From Oscillochloris sp. ZM17-4 (GTDB lineage Bacteria > Chloroflexota > Chloroflexia > Chloroflexales > Chloroflexaceae), in contig NZ_JAIEWN010000009.1 of the NCBI RefSeq assembly GCF_019599295.1, positions 101,337 to 146,129 on the forward strand: 44,793 bases of DNA. Reading direction: 5' to 3'. Positions 16,070 to 28,104 of this stretch are shown piece after piece. Position 1 is the first letter of the stretch. The number at the start of each line of letters is the position of its first letter. The notes beneath the pieces were generated by a model. It had not been told where the DNA came from, made no database searches, and saw only the letters and a list, made by a program, of their open reading frames with translations. The position numbers and the translations under genes are program-made.

Positions 16070-16825
16070 TGGTATCAACGCGATCACCCGCGCCGGGCTG
16101 CTCTGGGCTGCCTGGAGCTTGAGGGCGCCGACGATGATCGTCGCCCCGGTGGCGGGGAGTTGCTCCAGGCTTGTCAGGTTCTCCAGGAGCAGCCGGTAGC
16201 CGCTGGAGGGGGCGTAGGCTGCCCCGGGCGCGTCGATGCCCAGCCCGATCACCTCGCGATCATCGAGCAGCGTGGCCGCCGCCGCCGCGCCGAAGGCCGG
16301 CGCGGTCATCTGCCCCGCCCCATCGTGATCGATGTAGGACGCCGGGTCGCCCCAGCGCAGATCCCACCCGGTCACCAGCAGCACGAGCGCGCCGCGCGGG
16401 ACGACGCCGTGGCGTCGCTCCCAGTCGTCCAGCTCAGCCGTGCTGAGCTGGTAGCCGGCGTGATCCTGGGCCCGGTCGCGCACGTCGATCACCACGGCGG
16501 GCAGCACCAGTTCGCGGGGCGAGAGCTGATCGACCGTGCGCAGGTCGGAGGCCGGGGCGGCGACGAGCCGTAATAAGGTGCCAGTGCGTGCGCCGATCTC
16601 GATCTGGCGCACGCTGCCATCGGCGTCCCTCCCGATCCGCATGGGCGGCTCGTCGGGCAGGTAGGGCACATCCTGGCGCACCACATGGCTCAGATCGACC
16701 GTGCGGGTGAACATCGGCTGCTGCGCTGTGGGCTGCTCCCGCGGTGCGCAGCCCGAGAGGAGCAGGGAGATCGCCAGCAGCGCGACGATCATCCGCCGGC
16801 TGCTGGCTGATCGCTGGCTGCGCAA
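16067..16825 (-). CDS. Cyclase/kynurenine-formamidase-family lipoprotein lacking metal ligands
   Basis: A 252-residue protein with a lipoprotein signal (arginine-rich start, hydrophobic MIVALLAISLLLSGC; lipobox Cys near residue 26). The body resembles the metal-dependent cyclase family (PF04199): DLSHVV, VVIDVRD, LVLLVTGWDLRWG and IGLGIDAPG. The family's HxGTHxDxPxH zinc motif is replaced by ARTGTLLRLVAAPAS, so the His and Asp ligands are missing and catalysis by the usual mechanism is unlikely. The start may be TTG 16825 or ATG 16792; neither has a strong ribosome site. Confidence 0.65.
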   Translation of the reverse strand: MRSQRSASSRRMIVALLAISLLLSGCAPREQPTAQQPMFTRTVDLSHVVRQDVPYLPDEPPMRIGRDADGSVRQIEIGARTGTLLRLVAAPASDLRTVDQLSPRELVLPAVVIDVRDRAQDHAGYQLSTAELDDWERRHGVVPRGALVLLVTGWDLRWGDPASYIDHDGAGQMTAPAFGAAAAATLLDDREVIGLGIDAPGAAYAPSSGYRLLLENLTSLEQLPATGATIIVGALKLQAAQSSPARVIALIP

Positions 16826-16898
16826 AGTTGTGGGGCGTGCTGTCAGATCGATGATACCTGATCATCCTCAAGAGGCAAGAACTATCGGCCTGATCATC

Positions 16899-16957
16899 AT
16901 TATAGCAGCGATATCGTCGCTGTAGCGTGGCCGCAAGCACAGCCGGTATGCTATAAT
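16899..16957. promoter_or_regulatory. Divergent extended -10 promoters
   Basis: TGCTATAAT occurs on both strands: minus with TATAAT at 16899-16904, facing the lipoprotein gene, and plus at 16949-16957, facing the 16995 gene. Neither has a clear -35, which fits the extended -10 class. Confidence 0.55.
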
Positions 16958-16994
16958 GCTATCCTATAGCGGTCAGAGCAGCGAGAGACACCCT

Positions 16995-18143
16995 ATGTCG
17001 CTGTATATCCCAGAGGGCATCCCGCCCGTTATCCCGAACGCAATGGCCCGGATCGAGCGGCGCCTCCCCTACCCCGGAGAGGTGCTTGTGCGCGAGGGCA
17101 GCCGCGTCGAGCCCGAGGATATTGTCGCCCAGACCCTCAAGCCCGAGCCCCCGCAGATCATCAACGTCGCCCGATCGCTCGGCATTCCGCCGAGCCAGGT
17201 CTACCGCGCGATGCGCCGCGAGGTGCATAATAAGGTGGAGGCCGGGCAGGTGCTCGCCCGCGCGGCGGGGATCGTCGGGCGCAGCTGCCTGGCACCGGTT
17301 ACCGGCATGATCGCCGATATCGATGATGAGACGGGCTATGTCACCATCGCCCCTGACCCCACCGAGTATGCCATGCAGTCCACGGTGCGCGGCATCGTGA
17401 TGGAGGTCATCCCTTACGAGGGCGTGGTGATCGAGACACCGTCGGCTCAGGTCTATGGCGCTTTCGGCATCGGCGAGGATCGTAGTGGCGTGCTGCGCCT
17501 GTTGGCCACTGACCCCGGCGACATCGTGCGCCCCGAGCAGATTGATGCCCGCAGCGCCTACGCCATCCTGATCTGTGGCGCCGGCATTAGCGCCGCCGCG
17601 CTGCGCCGCGCGGTGCAGGAGCAGGTGCGCGGCATTATTGTCGGCGGGATCGACGAGTCTGAGCTGCGTGACTTTCTCGGCTGGGCGGATGTTGGCAGCT
17701 GGCAGGTGGGGCGGCATACCTGGCAGTGGCCAGACCTCACCGCGACCCCCGATCCGAAGCTGACAATCCTTGTCACCGAGGGCTTTGGATCTCGCCCGAT
17801 GAATGCGGCCATGTTTGATCTGCTCAGCGCTCAGGATCGTCAGGAGGCGCTGATCGAGGGTGTGACGCGCCTGCGTCGCCCCCTGCGCCGTCCCCGCGTG
17901 GTGATCCCGCTCACCCGCAGCAGCAGCAGCGTGCAGGTCGAGGCTCCGCGCCCAACCTTGCGCCCAGGGGCGAGTGTGCGCCTGCTCGATAGCGACCACC
18001 TCGGGAAGATCGCTCAGGTGCGGAGCATTCCCTCCTCCCCGCGCCGGGTCGCCTCGCGCGTCAGCCTTGCTGCTGTAGAGGTTATCGATGCGGAAGGAGT
18101 GGCGTTCTGGCTGCCGCGGACCTGCGTTGAGGTGCTTTCCTAG
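16995..18143 (+). CDS. Conserved protein of unknown function with barrel-sandwich-like segments
   Basis: A 382-residue protein. The N-terminal part has glycine-spaced motifs resembling a biotinyl/lipoyl or RnfC-like barrel-sandwich fold (RRLPYPGEVLVREGSRVEPED; later EAGQVLARAAG and CLAPVTGMIADI). A middle alpha/beta part (YAILICGAGISAAALRRAV, GIIVGGI) could bind a nucleotide-like ligand. The C-terminal 60 residues resemble a small KOW/SH3-like barrel (GASVRLLDSDHLGKIAQV). There is no lysine in a standard biotin or lipoyl hairpin. ATG 16995 is chosen because the homology-like sequence begins there and a promoter lies 40 bp upstream. I do not recognise a named family. Confidence 0.7.
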   Translation: MSLYIPEGIPPVIPNAMARIERRLPYPGEVLVREGSRVEPEDIVAQTLKPEPPQIINVARSLGIPPSQVYRAMRREVHNKVEAGQVLARAAGIVGRSCLAPVTGMIADIDDETGYVTIAPDPTEYAMQSTVRGIVMEVIPYEGVVIETPSAQVYGAFGIGEDRSGVLRLLATDPGDIVRPEQIDARSAYAILICGAGISAAALRRAVQEQVRGIIVGGIDESELRDFLGWADVGSWQVGRHTWQWPDLTATPDPKLTILVTEGFGSRPMNAAMFDLLSAQDRQEALIEGVTRLRRPLRRPRVVIPLTRSSSSVQVEAPRPTLRPGASVRLLDSDHLGKIAQVRSIPSSPRRVASRVSLAAVEVIDAEGVAFWLPRTCVEVLS

Positions 18144-18206
18144 ATTGCAGATTGCAGACGCGGCCATAAAGCACGGCGGCACTCAACAAATGATCTACAA
18201 TCTGCA
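18144..18206. repeat. Heptamer array 7, inverted arms (ATTGCAG)
   Basis: The left arm begins at the base after the TAG stop of the 16995 gene (two ATTGCAG units). The right arm (ATCTACAATCTGCAAT, 18191-18206) ends at the next gene's ATG. About 30 unrelated bases form the loop. Confidence 0.8.
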
Positions 18207-19898
18207 ATGAGTATGAGCCAGGAACCTTCACCCACGCCACAACCTGCCAGCGCCGGCATCAGCTCTGCATCTATCCTCGTCGTCGACGACGATCCAACCA
18301 CCTGCACCTTCTGCGCTCGCGCCCTGAGTGTGTCGGGCTATACCGTCTCCTCTGCCACCGAGGTGGATGACGCCCTCGCGATCCTGCGCGGGCCTCAGCC
18401 GGTCGACCTCCTCCTCGCCGATATCCAGATGCCTGGCCTGAGCGGTCTGGAGCTCGCTCAGATCGCCCGCGAGGGCGATCCGGCGATCGCGATCATTATC
18501 ATGACCGGCCACGCGACGCTTGATGCCGTGCATCAGACGGCCCGCCGCGGGGTGGCCGATTTTCTGATCAAGCCGTTTGAGCTCGATGAGCTGCGAACTG
18601 CGGTCGACCAGGCGCTGCACAAACGGCAGCTGCTCCAGGAGCGGGTGCGCCTGCGCGCCATTGAGAAGATCCTCCTGAGCAGCCAGGCGATCAACGTAAT
18701 TCTCGACCTCGACCAGCTCTGCCGGGTGATCATTGATCGTGCCTGCGACCATGTGCCCTGCGATGCCGCGTTCCTGGTGCTCTCCGGTACGGCTGACCAG
18801 ATCGGCCAGGTGATCGCTACGCCGGACGGTGCCGAGCTGCTGCCTGCTGGTGAGTCCGCCGCCCGCGATGCGGGGCGTGCCAGCGGGCCGCTGACCCATG
18901 CGGGCGAGCGCCTTGCGCGCATCGGTGATCGCGCGATCTCCACCGGTGTTACGGTGCCCCTGCGCGCGCAGGGGCAGGCTGTGGGCGCGCTGATCCTGTG
19001 TAGCGAGCAGCCCGATCTGCTCGCCCCAAGCACGCAGGACACCCTCGCGCTCCTCGCCAATCAGGCTGGCACAGCCTTGCGCAACGCCCAGCTCTACGGT
19101 GAGCTCCAGGTCGCCTACCACTCGCTACGTGAGCTGGATCGGCTCAAGAGTGAGTTTCTCGCGATCGCCTCTCATGAGCTGCGCAGTCCGCTCTCGATCG
19201 TGCTGGGCTACACCAAAATGGTGCGTGATCGTGGCGATGGTGAGCAGCGCGAGTTTTCGCAGCGCGCGCTCGACAGCGCCGAGCAGATTAAGGCGATCGT
19301 CGACACGATGGTTCGCCTGCGCCACGCTGATCTCAATCAGTTGACCTTGAGCCCAGAGCCCTGGCCCATCGCTGCGCTGATCCGCCAGGCGGTTGAGCGT
19401 CTCACCCCTACGGCTGATCTGAAGCGGCAGCAGGTCGAGCTGCTGATCTCCGATGAGTCGCTGACGCTCCCCGTTGATCGTGAAAAAGTGCTGCTGGTGC
19501 TTGGTAATTTGATCGATAATGCGATCAAATTTAGTGCCGAGGGCGCGGTGATCCAGGTTGGCCTGGCGAGTTGGCACCATGAGCGGATCCTGGCGGCGGC
19601 GGGTGCCGCCGTGCCAAACGTGACGATTCGCGGGCTCGGCGCGCTCTCCGAGTCGCGCTGGGCGGTGATGCGGGTGGTTGATCCGGGCGTGGGGATCAGC
19701 CGCGAGCAGCAGCCGCAGATCTTTGATCGCTTCTATCAGATTGCGGGGTCGCTCACCCGCAGCCATGGCGGCCCCGGCCTTGGCCTTGCCCTCGTCGCTG
19801 ACCTTGCGACGCTTCAGGGCGGCATTGTCTGGGTTGAGAGCGCCGAAGGGAAGGGCAGCATCTTTAGCTTTGCTCTGCCATATCTGCAGTCGGCATAG
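18207..19898 (+). CDS. Receiver-GAF-histidine kinase hybrid
   Basis: A 563-residue cytoplasmic signalling protein. The N-terminal receiver has DDD near residue 27, phospho-acceptor Asp72 (LLLADIQMPG), Thr100 and Lys122 (LIKPFEL). A GAF-like domain spans about residues 155-300. The HisKA box has His323 (IASHELRSPLSIV), followed by HATPase motifs NLIDNAIKFS, DPGVGIS and GGPGLGLAL. A receiver placed before the kinase suggests that it is itself phosphorylated by another kinase. The ATG abuts a heptamer array, so no Shine-Dalgarno sequence is visible; ATG 18213 is an alternative start. Confidence 0.88.
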   Translation: MSMSQEPSPTPQPASAGISSASILVVDDDPTTCTFCARALSVSGYTVSSATEVDDALAILRGPQPVDLLLADIQMPGLSGLELAQIAREGDPAIAIIIMTGHATLDAVHQTARRGVADFLIKPFELDELRTAVDQALHKRQLLQERVRLRAIEKILLSSQAINVILDLDQLCRVIIDRACDHVPCDAAFLVLSGTADQIGQVIATPDGAELLPAGESAARDAGRASGPLTHAGERLARIGDRAISTGVTVPLRAQGQAVGALILCSEQPDLLAPSTQDTLALLANQAGTALRNAQLYGELQVAYHSLRELDRLKSEFLAIASHELRSPLSIVLGYTKMVRDRGDGEQREFSQRALDSAEQIKAIVDTMVRLRHADLNQLTLSPEPWPIAALIRQAVERLTPTADLKRQQVELLISDESLTLPVDREKVLLVLGNLIDNAIKFSAEGAVIQVGLASWHHERILAAAGAAVPNVTIRGLGALSESRWAVMRVVDPGVGISREQQPQIFDRFYQIAGSLTRSHGGPGLGLALVADLATLQGGIVWVESAEGKGSIFSFALPYLQSA

Positions 19899-19936
19899 CG
19901 GCGTGGGTGGATTTGAGGGCTTCGCCCCAGACCTGG

Positions 19937-19983
19937 TTTTTCATTGGGTTTGGGCGGCGAAGCCGCCCAAACCCAATGAAAAA
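19937..19983. other. Perfect 22-bp hairpin
   Basis: The arms 19937-19958 and 19962-19983 are perfectly complementary with a GAA triloop. The stem starts with T5 and ends with A5, so it could act as a terminator on the minus strand or as an RNA-stabilising stem on the plus strand. It lies in a 269-bp gap that otherwise holds GC-rich GGGCTTCGCCCC-like fragments and a possible -10 (TATACT, 20086-20091). Confidence 0.8.
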
Positions 19984-20167
19984 TACTGCGGGGGTGGCGT
20001 AGCCGCCCCGCCCCCCACTGGGATATGACGTTGTAGCAGCCGTGATCCCTCGCCTGCGCCCCGCACCACCGTAACCGCGATAGGGTATACTAGAGGGCAG
20101 ATTGTGCTGTGTAAATGCTATAGGGCGGGAATGCATTCCCTCCCACTCCGAGAAGCGAGAGCTGAAA

Positions 20168-21304
20168 ATGACCTATCGTCTTGTGGTCGTCACCGTCGAA
20201 AATGAGATCTTGCGCGCCTTGCCATCTGCGCTTGGTGATGATGTGAGCGTGCAGATCTTTGAGTCGGCGAACGACGCCCTGTGGGAGCTACGGGTGAACC
20301 CGCCGGAGGCGGTGATCGCTGAGGTGGAGCTACCTGGGATGACGGGCCTGGAGCTTGCGGAGATCATTCCGAACTTTGAGATCCAGACGAACGTGCTGCT
20401 CTATAGCCCGAGCCTGAACGATAGCGCGCGCAAGCAGGCCGAGGCGCTGGGGGTCTATACATTTCTGCATGGCCCGGGCGCGGCGGGCGAGCTCCATGCG
20501 GCGATACAAGCGGCGCTCCATGATGCGCACATGGCCGCCGAGGCGGCCGCCGCCGAGCCCGAAGAGGAAGACGTACCAGAGCCAGAGGCAGAGCCAGAGC
20601 CAGAGGCGAAGCCTCGCCGTATGGCGATGCGTCCCGTCTCCCCGGCCCCACCTGCCGCGAGGCCCAGTGCCGCGCAAGAGCCGAAGGCTGAGCGGCGTGA
20701 CTTCACGCCGGCCCGGGTCGTGCTGCCCTCGGCGCGTGAGCGCGAGCAGGCGGCGGCGGCACCGCCGCCGCCGCCGCCGCCTGCTCGCGGTGGGCTCGCC
20801 TCGCGGACGCGGGCTGCCGTTGATCGTAAGCCTGAGCCTAAGCCGCGAGCGGAGCCGACGCCCGAGCCGACCCTTGAGCTGCCTGGACGTCGTAGCTCTG
20901 GCACGCTGGTTGTCACCGCTGAGAATATTAACGCGGTCCGCAAGGACATGAGCCAGCTTGCTCAGGAGCTCGGGGCCCAGAGCGTGATGCTCACCGACCG
21001 TGCTGGCATGGTGCTCGTCGATGTAGGGACAACCGATGGCCTGCTTATGATGAGCGTCCTGCCGCTGCTCTCGATGAGCTTCTCTACGTCGGGTGAGGTG
21101 GCTCGCCAGCTCCAGGAGGAAGATGCCCTCACCGTATATATCCACGAAGGTATGAACTACGACCTGTACTGCTTCGATGTGGTGCAGCGATTCCTGCTCG
21201 TGCTCGTGTTCAACAAGAAGATTGCCAGCTCAAAGATTGGCTCGGTCTGGATTAATGCGAAGCGGGCTATCCGCGAGTTGCGTGATAACCTCGCGAAGAC
21301 ATAG
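20168..21304 (+). CDS. Pseudo-receiver plus Roadblock/LC7 domain protein
   Basis: A 378-residue protein. Residues 1-118 have a response-regulator fold, but the usual acidic pair is replaced (VVVTVENE) and the phospho-acceptor position is Glu (AVIAEVELPGMTG), so it probably cannot be phosphorylated. An acidic and proline-rich linker (about 125-255, with Pro-Glu-Ala repeats and a run of prolines) follows. The C-terminal 120 residues are a Roadblock/LC7 domain (MSQLAQELGAQSVMLTDRAGMVLVDVG). Roadblock proteins commonly bind small MglA-type GTPases; no GTPase is in the window. ATG 20168 is chosen where the receiver-like fold begins. Confidence 0.8.
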   Translation: MTYRLVVVTVENEILRALPSALGDDVSVQIFESANDALWELRVNPPEAVIAEVELPGMTGLELAEIIPNFEIQTNVLLYSPSLNDSARKQAEALGVYTFLHGPGAAGELHAAIQAALHDAHMAAEAAAAEPEEEDVPEPEAEPEPEAKPRRMAMRPVSPAPPAARPSAAQEPKAERRDFTPARVVLPSAREREQAAAAPPPPPPPARGGLASRTRAAVDRKPEPKPRAEPTPEPTLELPGRRSSGTLVVTAENINAVRKDMSQLAQELGAQSVMLTDRAGMVLVDVGTTDGLLMMSVLPLLSMSFSTSGEVARQLQEEDALTVYIHEGMNYDLYCFDVVQRFLLVLVFNKKIASSKIGSVWINAKRAIRELRDNLAKT

Positions 21305-21407
21305 CCTGTTTGCGCATCACAATGAGCTATGGTATACTCCGGGCGATTTCCAACCGGGTGCCCATAGGAATATCAACTGCTCAGCTCAACTCTTCAGTGG
21401 CGAACAG

Positions 21408-21437
21408 TTGACATTTTTTTGCCCTCTATGGTAAACT
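21408..21437 (+). promoter_or_regulatory. Promoter for the ATP synthase operon
   Basis: TTGACA (21408-21413), an 18-bp spacer that begins with a T-run, then TAAACT (21432-21437), about 45 bp before atpB. The flanking 21305-21485 gap is AT-richer than its surroundings and has no other feature I recognise. Confidence 0.6.
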
Positions 21438-21485
21438 GATTGTGAAAGAGTTCTCAATATAGTACAGGGAGAGGGGATCGCCACG

Positions 21486-22481
21486 ATGCGAAATCGGATC
21501 CTCACAGTTCTGGGGGCGCTAGCGGTGCTTGGCATCGTTATGTACTTCCTGGGCTTCCGGATGTCCAAAGACGACCTCCACATCTCCGCTGCCGCAGAGC
21601 CGCTCTTCTGCATCGGTGGCGCGCTGGATGCTTCGGGGGAATTGTGTGAATCGGGCCTGCCATTCACCAACTCGGTGCTGATGACTCTGTTGGTCGATGT
21701 GATCTTGGTTGGTATCGCCTTTGGGGTTGGGCAGCGGCTACAGCTCGTGCCGCGTGGGTTTCAGAACATCGTCGAGCTTACCATTGAGTTCTTCTATGAC
21801 TTCGCTCGCGGCGTTGACAAGAAGAATGTCGGAAAATTCTTCTCCCTGGCGGCGACGATTTTCATCTTCTTCCTCGTGGGTAACGTGCTAGCTCTGGTGC
21901 CGGGCTTCGGCAGCATCGGCACATGCCGCCCGAAGGTCGAGGCAGTGGTCGAGGGCGCGGCACCCGAGGCACACGCGGCAGAGAGCACCACGCTGGTGAA
22001 TCTGGCGGCCTTCCCCGGAGCCTGCGATCACAAGACGAGCCTGCTGGTTCCCTATATGCGGGCACCTGCAGCGGATCTCAACGTCACCTTCGCGATCGCT
22101 ATCGCGGCAGTGTTCATGGTGGAGTTCTGGGGCTTCCAGGCGCTGGGCATCGGTTATCTACGCAAGTTCTTCATCTTCAATGAAGGCCCGATCATGTTCT
22201 TTGTCGGACTGCTCGAGCTATTCTCGGAGATCATGCGTGTCGTCGCCTTCGCCTTTCGAATTTTTGGCAACATCTTTGGTGGAGAGGTGGTCCTGGCTGT
22301 GATGTCCTTCCTCTTCGCCTACCTGTTGCCGCTCCCCTTCTACGGCCTTGAGCTGTTCGTCGCCTTTATCCAGGCGGTCATCTTCGCGGTGCTCACCGTT
22401 GTGTTTGCGGCTCTTGCGGTGCAGGGGCACGGTGATCATGATGATCACGCGCATGCGGGAAATGAGGCTGCTGCCCACTAA
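21486..22481 (+). CDS. atpB: ATP synthase F0 subunit a
   Basis: A 331-residue membrane subunit that forms the proton half-channels next to the c-ring. The essential Arg is in SEIMRVVAFAFRIFGNIFGGE (near residue 255). Several hydrophobic helices are visible. Unusual points are a roughly 50-residue insertion after VPGFGSIG (about 140-193) with two cysteines (TCRPK and GACDHK), and a His/Asp-rich C-terminal tail (HGDHDDHAHAG). The start at 21486 has GGGAGAGGGG upstream. It is the first gene of the operon; no atpI precedes it. Confidence 0.95.
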   Translation: MRNRILTVLGALAVLGIVMYFLGFRMSKDDLHISAAAEPLFCIGGALDASGELCESGLPFTNSVLMTLLVDVILVGIAFGVGQRLQLVPRGFQNIVELTIEFFYDFARGVDKKNVGKFFSLAATIFIFFLVGNVLALVPGFGSIGTCRPKVEAVVEGAAPEAHAAESTTLVNLAAFPGACDHKTSLLVPYMRAPAADLNVTFAIAIAAVFMVEFWGFQALGIGYLRKFFIFNEGPIMFFVGLLELFSEIMRVVAFAFRIFGNIFGGEVVLAVMSFLFAYLLPLPFYGLELFVAFIQAVIFAVLTVVFAALAVQGHGDHDDHAHAGNEAAAH

Positions 22482-22532
22482 GTACGCCCGTTCGGACGCA
22501 TTTCGCTGACTTTTAGGAAGCGTTGCTTTTAG

Positions 22533-22778
<246 letters not shown>

Positions 22779-22794
22779 TTCATCCATCAGGTCT

Positions 22795-22826
22795 CCTCCG
22801 CCGCCAGAAAATTGGGCGGCGGTGGT
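22795..22826 (+). other. Intercistronic hairpin atpE-atpF
   Basis: The arms CCTCCGCCGCC and GGCGGCGGTGG (one mismatch) flank a 10-base A/T-rich loop. A stem here could protect the atpE message or reduce read-through, consistent with the need for more subunit c. Confidence 0.6.
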
Positions 22827-22845
22827 CAAGATGAGGAGTAGGACT

Positions 22846-23340
22846 GTGGAAAAGCTGGGCATCAATTGGGGCTTGCTGATAGCGCAGCTCTTCAATGTGA
22901 TCTTCCTGGTCTGGCTGCTTGGCCAGTTTCTGTACAAGCCGATCCTGAACATGCTCGGCGAGCGGACGCGGCGCGTGCAGGACAGCCTTGCCGAGGCGGA
23001 TCAAGTGAAGCAGCAGCTCGCCAACGCGAAGAAGGACTATGAGGCCGAGCTGGCGAAGGCGCGCCAGGAGGCGGCCGGGATCGTGGCGCAGGCCCAGGAT
23101 CGGGCCAAGGCTCAGGAGGCGGAGATCGTCGCCCAGGCCCGCCGCGACGCTGAGCGCATCCGCGATGAGGCTCGCTCCACCGCAGTTCAGGAGCGTGATA
23201 CGCTGCTGAGCGATGCGAAGGGCCAGATCGCTGATCTGGTTATGATGACGGCATCGCGGGTGCTTGGCGCTGAGCTACAGGCCAAGGGCCACGATCAGCT
23301 CATCTCTGAGTCGCTGGCCGCCCTGGATCGCCGAAACTAG
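22846..23340 (+). CDS. atpF: ATP synthase F0 subunit b
   Basis: A 164-residue peripheral-stalk subunit. One N-terminal transmembrane helix (about residues 8-28, [17 protein letters not shown]) is followed by the conserved FLYKPI-like segment and a long charged coiled coil rich in Ala, Glu, Lys and Arg. I chose GTG 22846, which has GAGGAG seven bases upstream; earlier in-frame starts (22822, 22831) lie before the ribosome site. Confidence 0.93.
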   Translation: MEKLGINWGLLIAQLFNVIFLVWLLGQFLYKPILNMLGERTRRVQDSLAEADQVKQQLANAKKDYEAELAKARQEAAGIVAQAQDRAKAQEAEIVAQARRDAERIRDEARSTAVQERDTLLSDAKGQIADLVMMTASRVLGAELQAKGHDQLISESLAALDRRN

Positions 23341-23424
23341 AGGGCGCTGCCCACGCTGCGGCAGGTAAAGGAGGGTGTCTCAGGCTCCCCCCTTTGCCCC
23401 CGGCAGCGGCTGGCTGCCCCTGAG

Positions 23425-23928
23425 ATGGATAACGATATGGCAACCAAAGTTGATCCCAAGGCGATCGCAGGGACGCTCTATGATGCGCTGATGGGTTCCG
23501 CTATGGAGCAGCTTCAGACGGCCGCTTCGAAGCTGGCCGGCGTCGGGGGCGATGATCTGTCCCAGCGTGTCAGTGCCGCGCTACCCGCTGATGCCATGCC
23601 GCAGGTTCGGAACTTTCTGCTCGGCCTGGCGAAAGAGGGCCTGCTCGATCAGGTTGGCGATGTCGCTGAGGCCTTCGGGCGCCTCACGACGAGCGCCTCC
23701 GCCCAGTCGCTTGATTCTGTCGTCACCAGCGCGGTCACGCTTAGCGCCGATCAGCAGGCGGCGATCGTCGCCGATCTGCGCCAGCGCTACGGCGCTGACC
23801 TGAGCGCCACCTTTGATGTCGATGCGTCGCTGATCGGCGGCCTGCTCATTCGCGTCGGCGACCGGGTGCTCGATAATAGCCTGCGCACGCGCCTCAGCGC
23901 CGTCCAGCGCAATATGCTCACCAGCTAG
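23425..23928 (+). CDS. atpH: ATP synthase F1 subunit delta
   Basis: A 167-residue subunit that ties the peripheral stalk to the top of F1. The N-terminal helical part contains [11 protein letters not shown] and the C-terminus has the family motif [22 protein letters not shown]. The start is uncertain: ATG 23425 or ATG 23437, neither with a clear ribosome site. The 84-bp gap before it is GC-rich without a clear signal. The stop codon is directly followed by heptamer array 8. Confidence 0.92.
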   Translation: MDNDMATKVDPKAIAGTLYDALMGSAMEQLQTAASKLAGVGGDDLSQRVSAALPADAMPQVRNFLLGLAKEGLLDQVGDVAEAFGRLTTSASAQSLDSVVTSAVTLSADQQAAIVADLRQRYGADLSATFDVDASLIGGLLIRVGDRVLDNSLRTRLSAVQRNMLTS

Positions 23929-23929
23929 G

Positions 23930-24026
23930 GAACAGGGTACAGTGTACAGGGCACAGGGTTCGATGGGGCGCGGCGTTCGATGCCTGGAGCAGCTCGCTCT
24001 CCCCTGTACCCTTTCCCCTGTACCCT
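23930..24026. repeat. Heptamer array 8, inverted arms (CAGGGTA) between atpH and atpA
   Basis: The left arm (23930-23958, ACAGGGT-type units, some diverged) starts right after the atpH stop. The right arm (23999-24026) carries CCTGTAC-type units and ends near the atpA ribosome site. The loop is about 40 bases. Confidence 0.8.
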
Positions 24027-24044
24027 CACTCAGGAGCACTCACT

Positions 24045-25609
<1,565 letters not shown>

Positions 25610-25610
<1 letters not shown>

Positions 25611-25683
25611 TTGCAGATTGCAGATTGCAGATTGCAGATTGGATTACAAAGTAATCTGCAATCTGCAATCTACAATCTGCAAT
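25610..25683. repeat. Heptamer array 9, inverted arms (ATTGCAG) between atpA and atpG
   Basis: The left arm 25610-25647 and right arm 25651-25683 fold around an AAA loop. The left arm has four to five ATTGCAG units; the right arm has the complements with one substitution. It starts at the atpA stop codon and ends just before the atpG ribosome site. Confidence 0.95.
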
Positions 25684-25693
25684 GGAGTGCGAT

Positions 25694-26566
25694 ATGGCGA
25701 GCAGCCGAGAGATTAAGCGGCGCATCAAATCCGTCAAGAATGTGGCCCAGATCACCCGCGCGATGGAGATGGTCGCCGCATCGAAGATGCGCCGGGCCCA
25801 GCGCAATGTGCTGGCGGCCCGCCCCTACGCTGACCGCATGCGCGATATGATCGGCGAGTTGACGGCGCGCGCGGTGGGCGGCGCCCGCAAAGGCACGCTC
25901 CTTGAGAAGCGTGAGAATGTGCGGCGCGTCGGCCTGATCATCGTCACCCCCGACCGCGGCCTGTGCGGCAGCCTGATAACGAACGTGCTGCGGCGCTCCG
26001 CGCGCTTCATCCTCGACCAGCGCGCCCTGGGCCGTGAGGTCGATGTCTTTACGTACGGGAAGAAGGGCCGCGACTTCGTCTCGCGCACCGGCTACACGCT
26101 GGCCGGCGAGATGGTCAAGATCGGCGACGCGCCGAAGATAGAGGATATTCTCGGCGTGGCGATCGATGCGGTCTCGGGCTTTGAGTCGGGGCGCTACGAT
26201 GAGCTCTACCTGATCTACAGCGAGTTTATCAACACCCTGGTCCAGCGGGCGGCGCTCAAGCAGCTCGCGCCGGTGGAGTCGGCGGAGCCGGCGAGCTCCA
26301 GCCGCTCGGACTTCACCTATGAGCCGAGCCAGGAGGATGTGCTCCAGGAGCTCCTGCCGCGCTATGTGGAGTCGCAGATCTACCAGGCGATCCTGGAGTC
26401 GATCGCGAGCTTCTACTCGGCCCAGATGGTGGCGATGCGCAACGCCACGAAGAGCGCGAAGGATCTGGTGCAGGATCTGACCCTGAGCTTTAACAAGGCG
26501 CGCCAGGCCGCGATCACGAAAGAGGTCAGCGAGATCGCGTCCGGCGCGGCCGCCCTCGCAGAGTAG
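25694..26566 (+). CDS. atpG: ATP synthase F1 subunit gamma
   Basis: A 290-residue central rotor shaft. The N-terminal helix begins [33 protein letters not shown], the middle has [14 protein letters not shown], and the C-terminal helix ends [28 protein letters not shown] chose ATG 25694, seven bases after GGAG; an in-frame ATG 25682 sits at the edge of the repeat array. Confidence 0.96.
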   Translation: MASSREIKRRIKSVKNVAQITRAMEMVAASKMRRAQRNVLAARPYADRMRDMIGELTARAVGGARKGTLLEKRENVRRVGLIIVTPDRGLCGSLITNVLRRSARFILDQRALGREVDVFTYGKKGRDFVSRTGYTLAGEMVKIGDAPKIEDILGVAIDAVSGFESGRYDELYLIYSEFINTLVQRAALKQLAPVESAEPASSSRSDFTYEPSQEDVLQELLPRYVESQIYQAILESIASFYSAQMVAMRNATKSAKDLVQDLTLSFNKARQAAITKEVSEIASGAAALAE

Positions 26567-26569
26567 TAA

Positions 26570-28026
<1,457 letters not shown>

Positions 28027-28027
<1 letters not shown>

Positions 28028-28094
28028 TTGCAGATTGCAGATTGCAGATTGCAGATTTTCACAATCTGCAATCTGCAATCTGCAATCTGCAATC
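28027..28094. repeat. Heptamer array 10, inverted arms (ATTGCAG) between atpD and atpC
   Basis: The left arm 28027-28056 and right arm 28062-28094 have four exact units each and a five-base loop. It starts at the atpD stop codon and ends at the atpC ribosome site, filling the whole gap. Confidence 0.95.
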
Positions 28095-28104
28095 GAGGTG
28101 ATCT

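Noticed and set aside
16959-18182. 407-residue minus-strand frame opposite the 16995 gene
   Set aside because: The plus frame has a promoter, glycine-patterned fold motifs and normal composition; the minus frame looks like a shadow.
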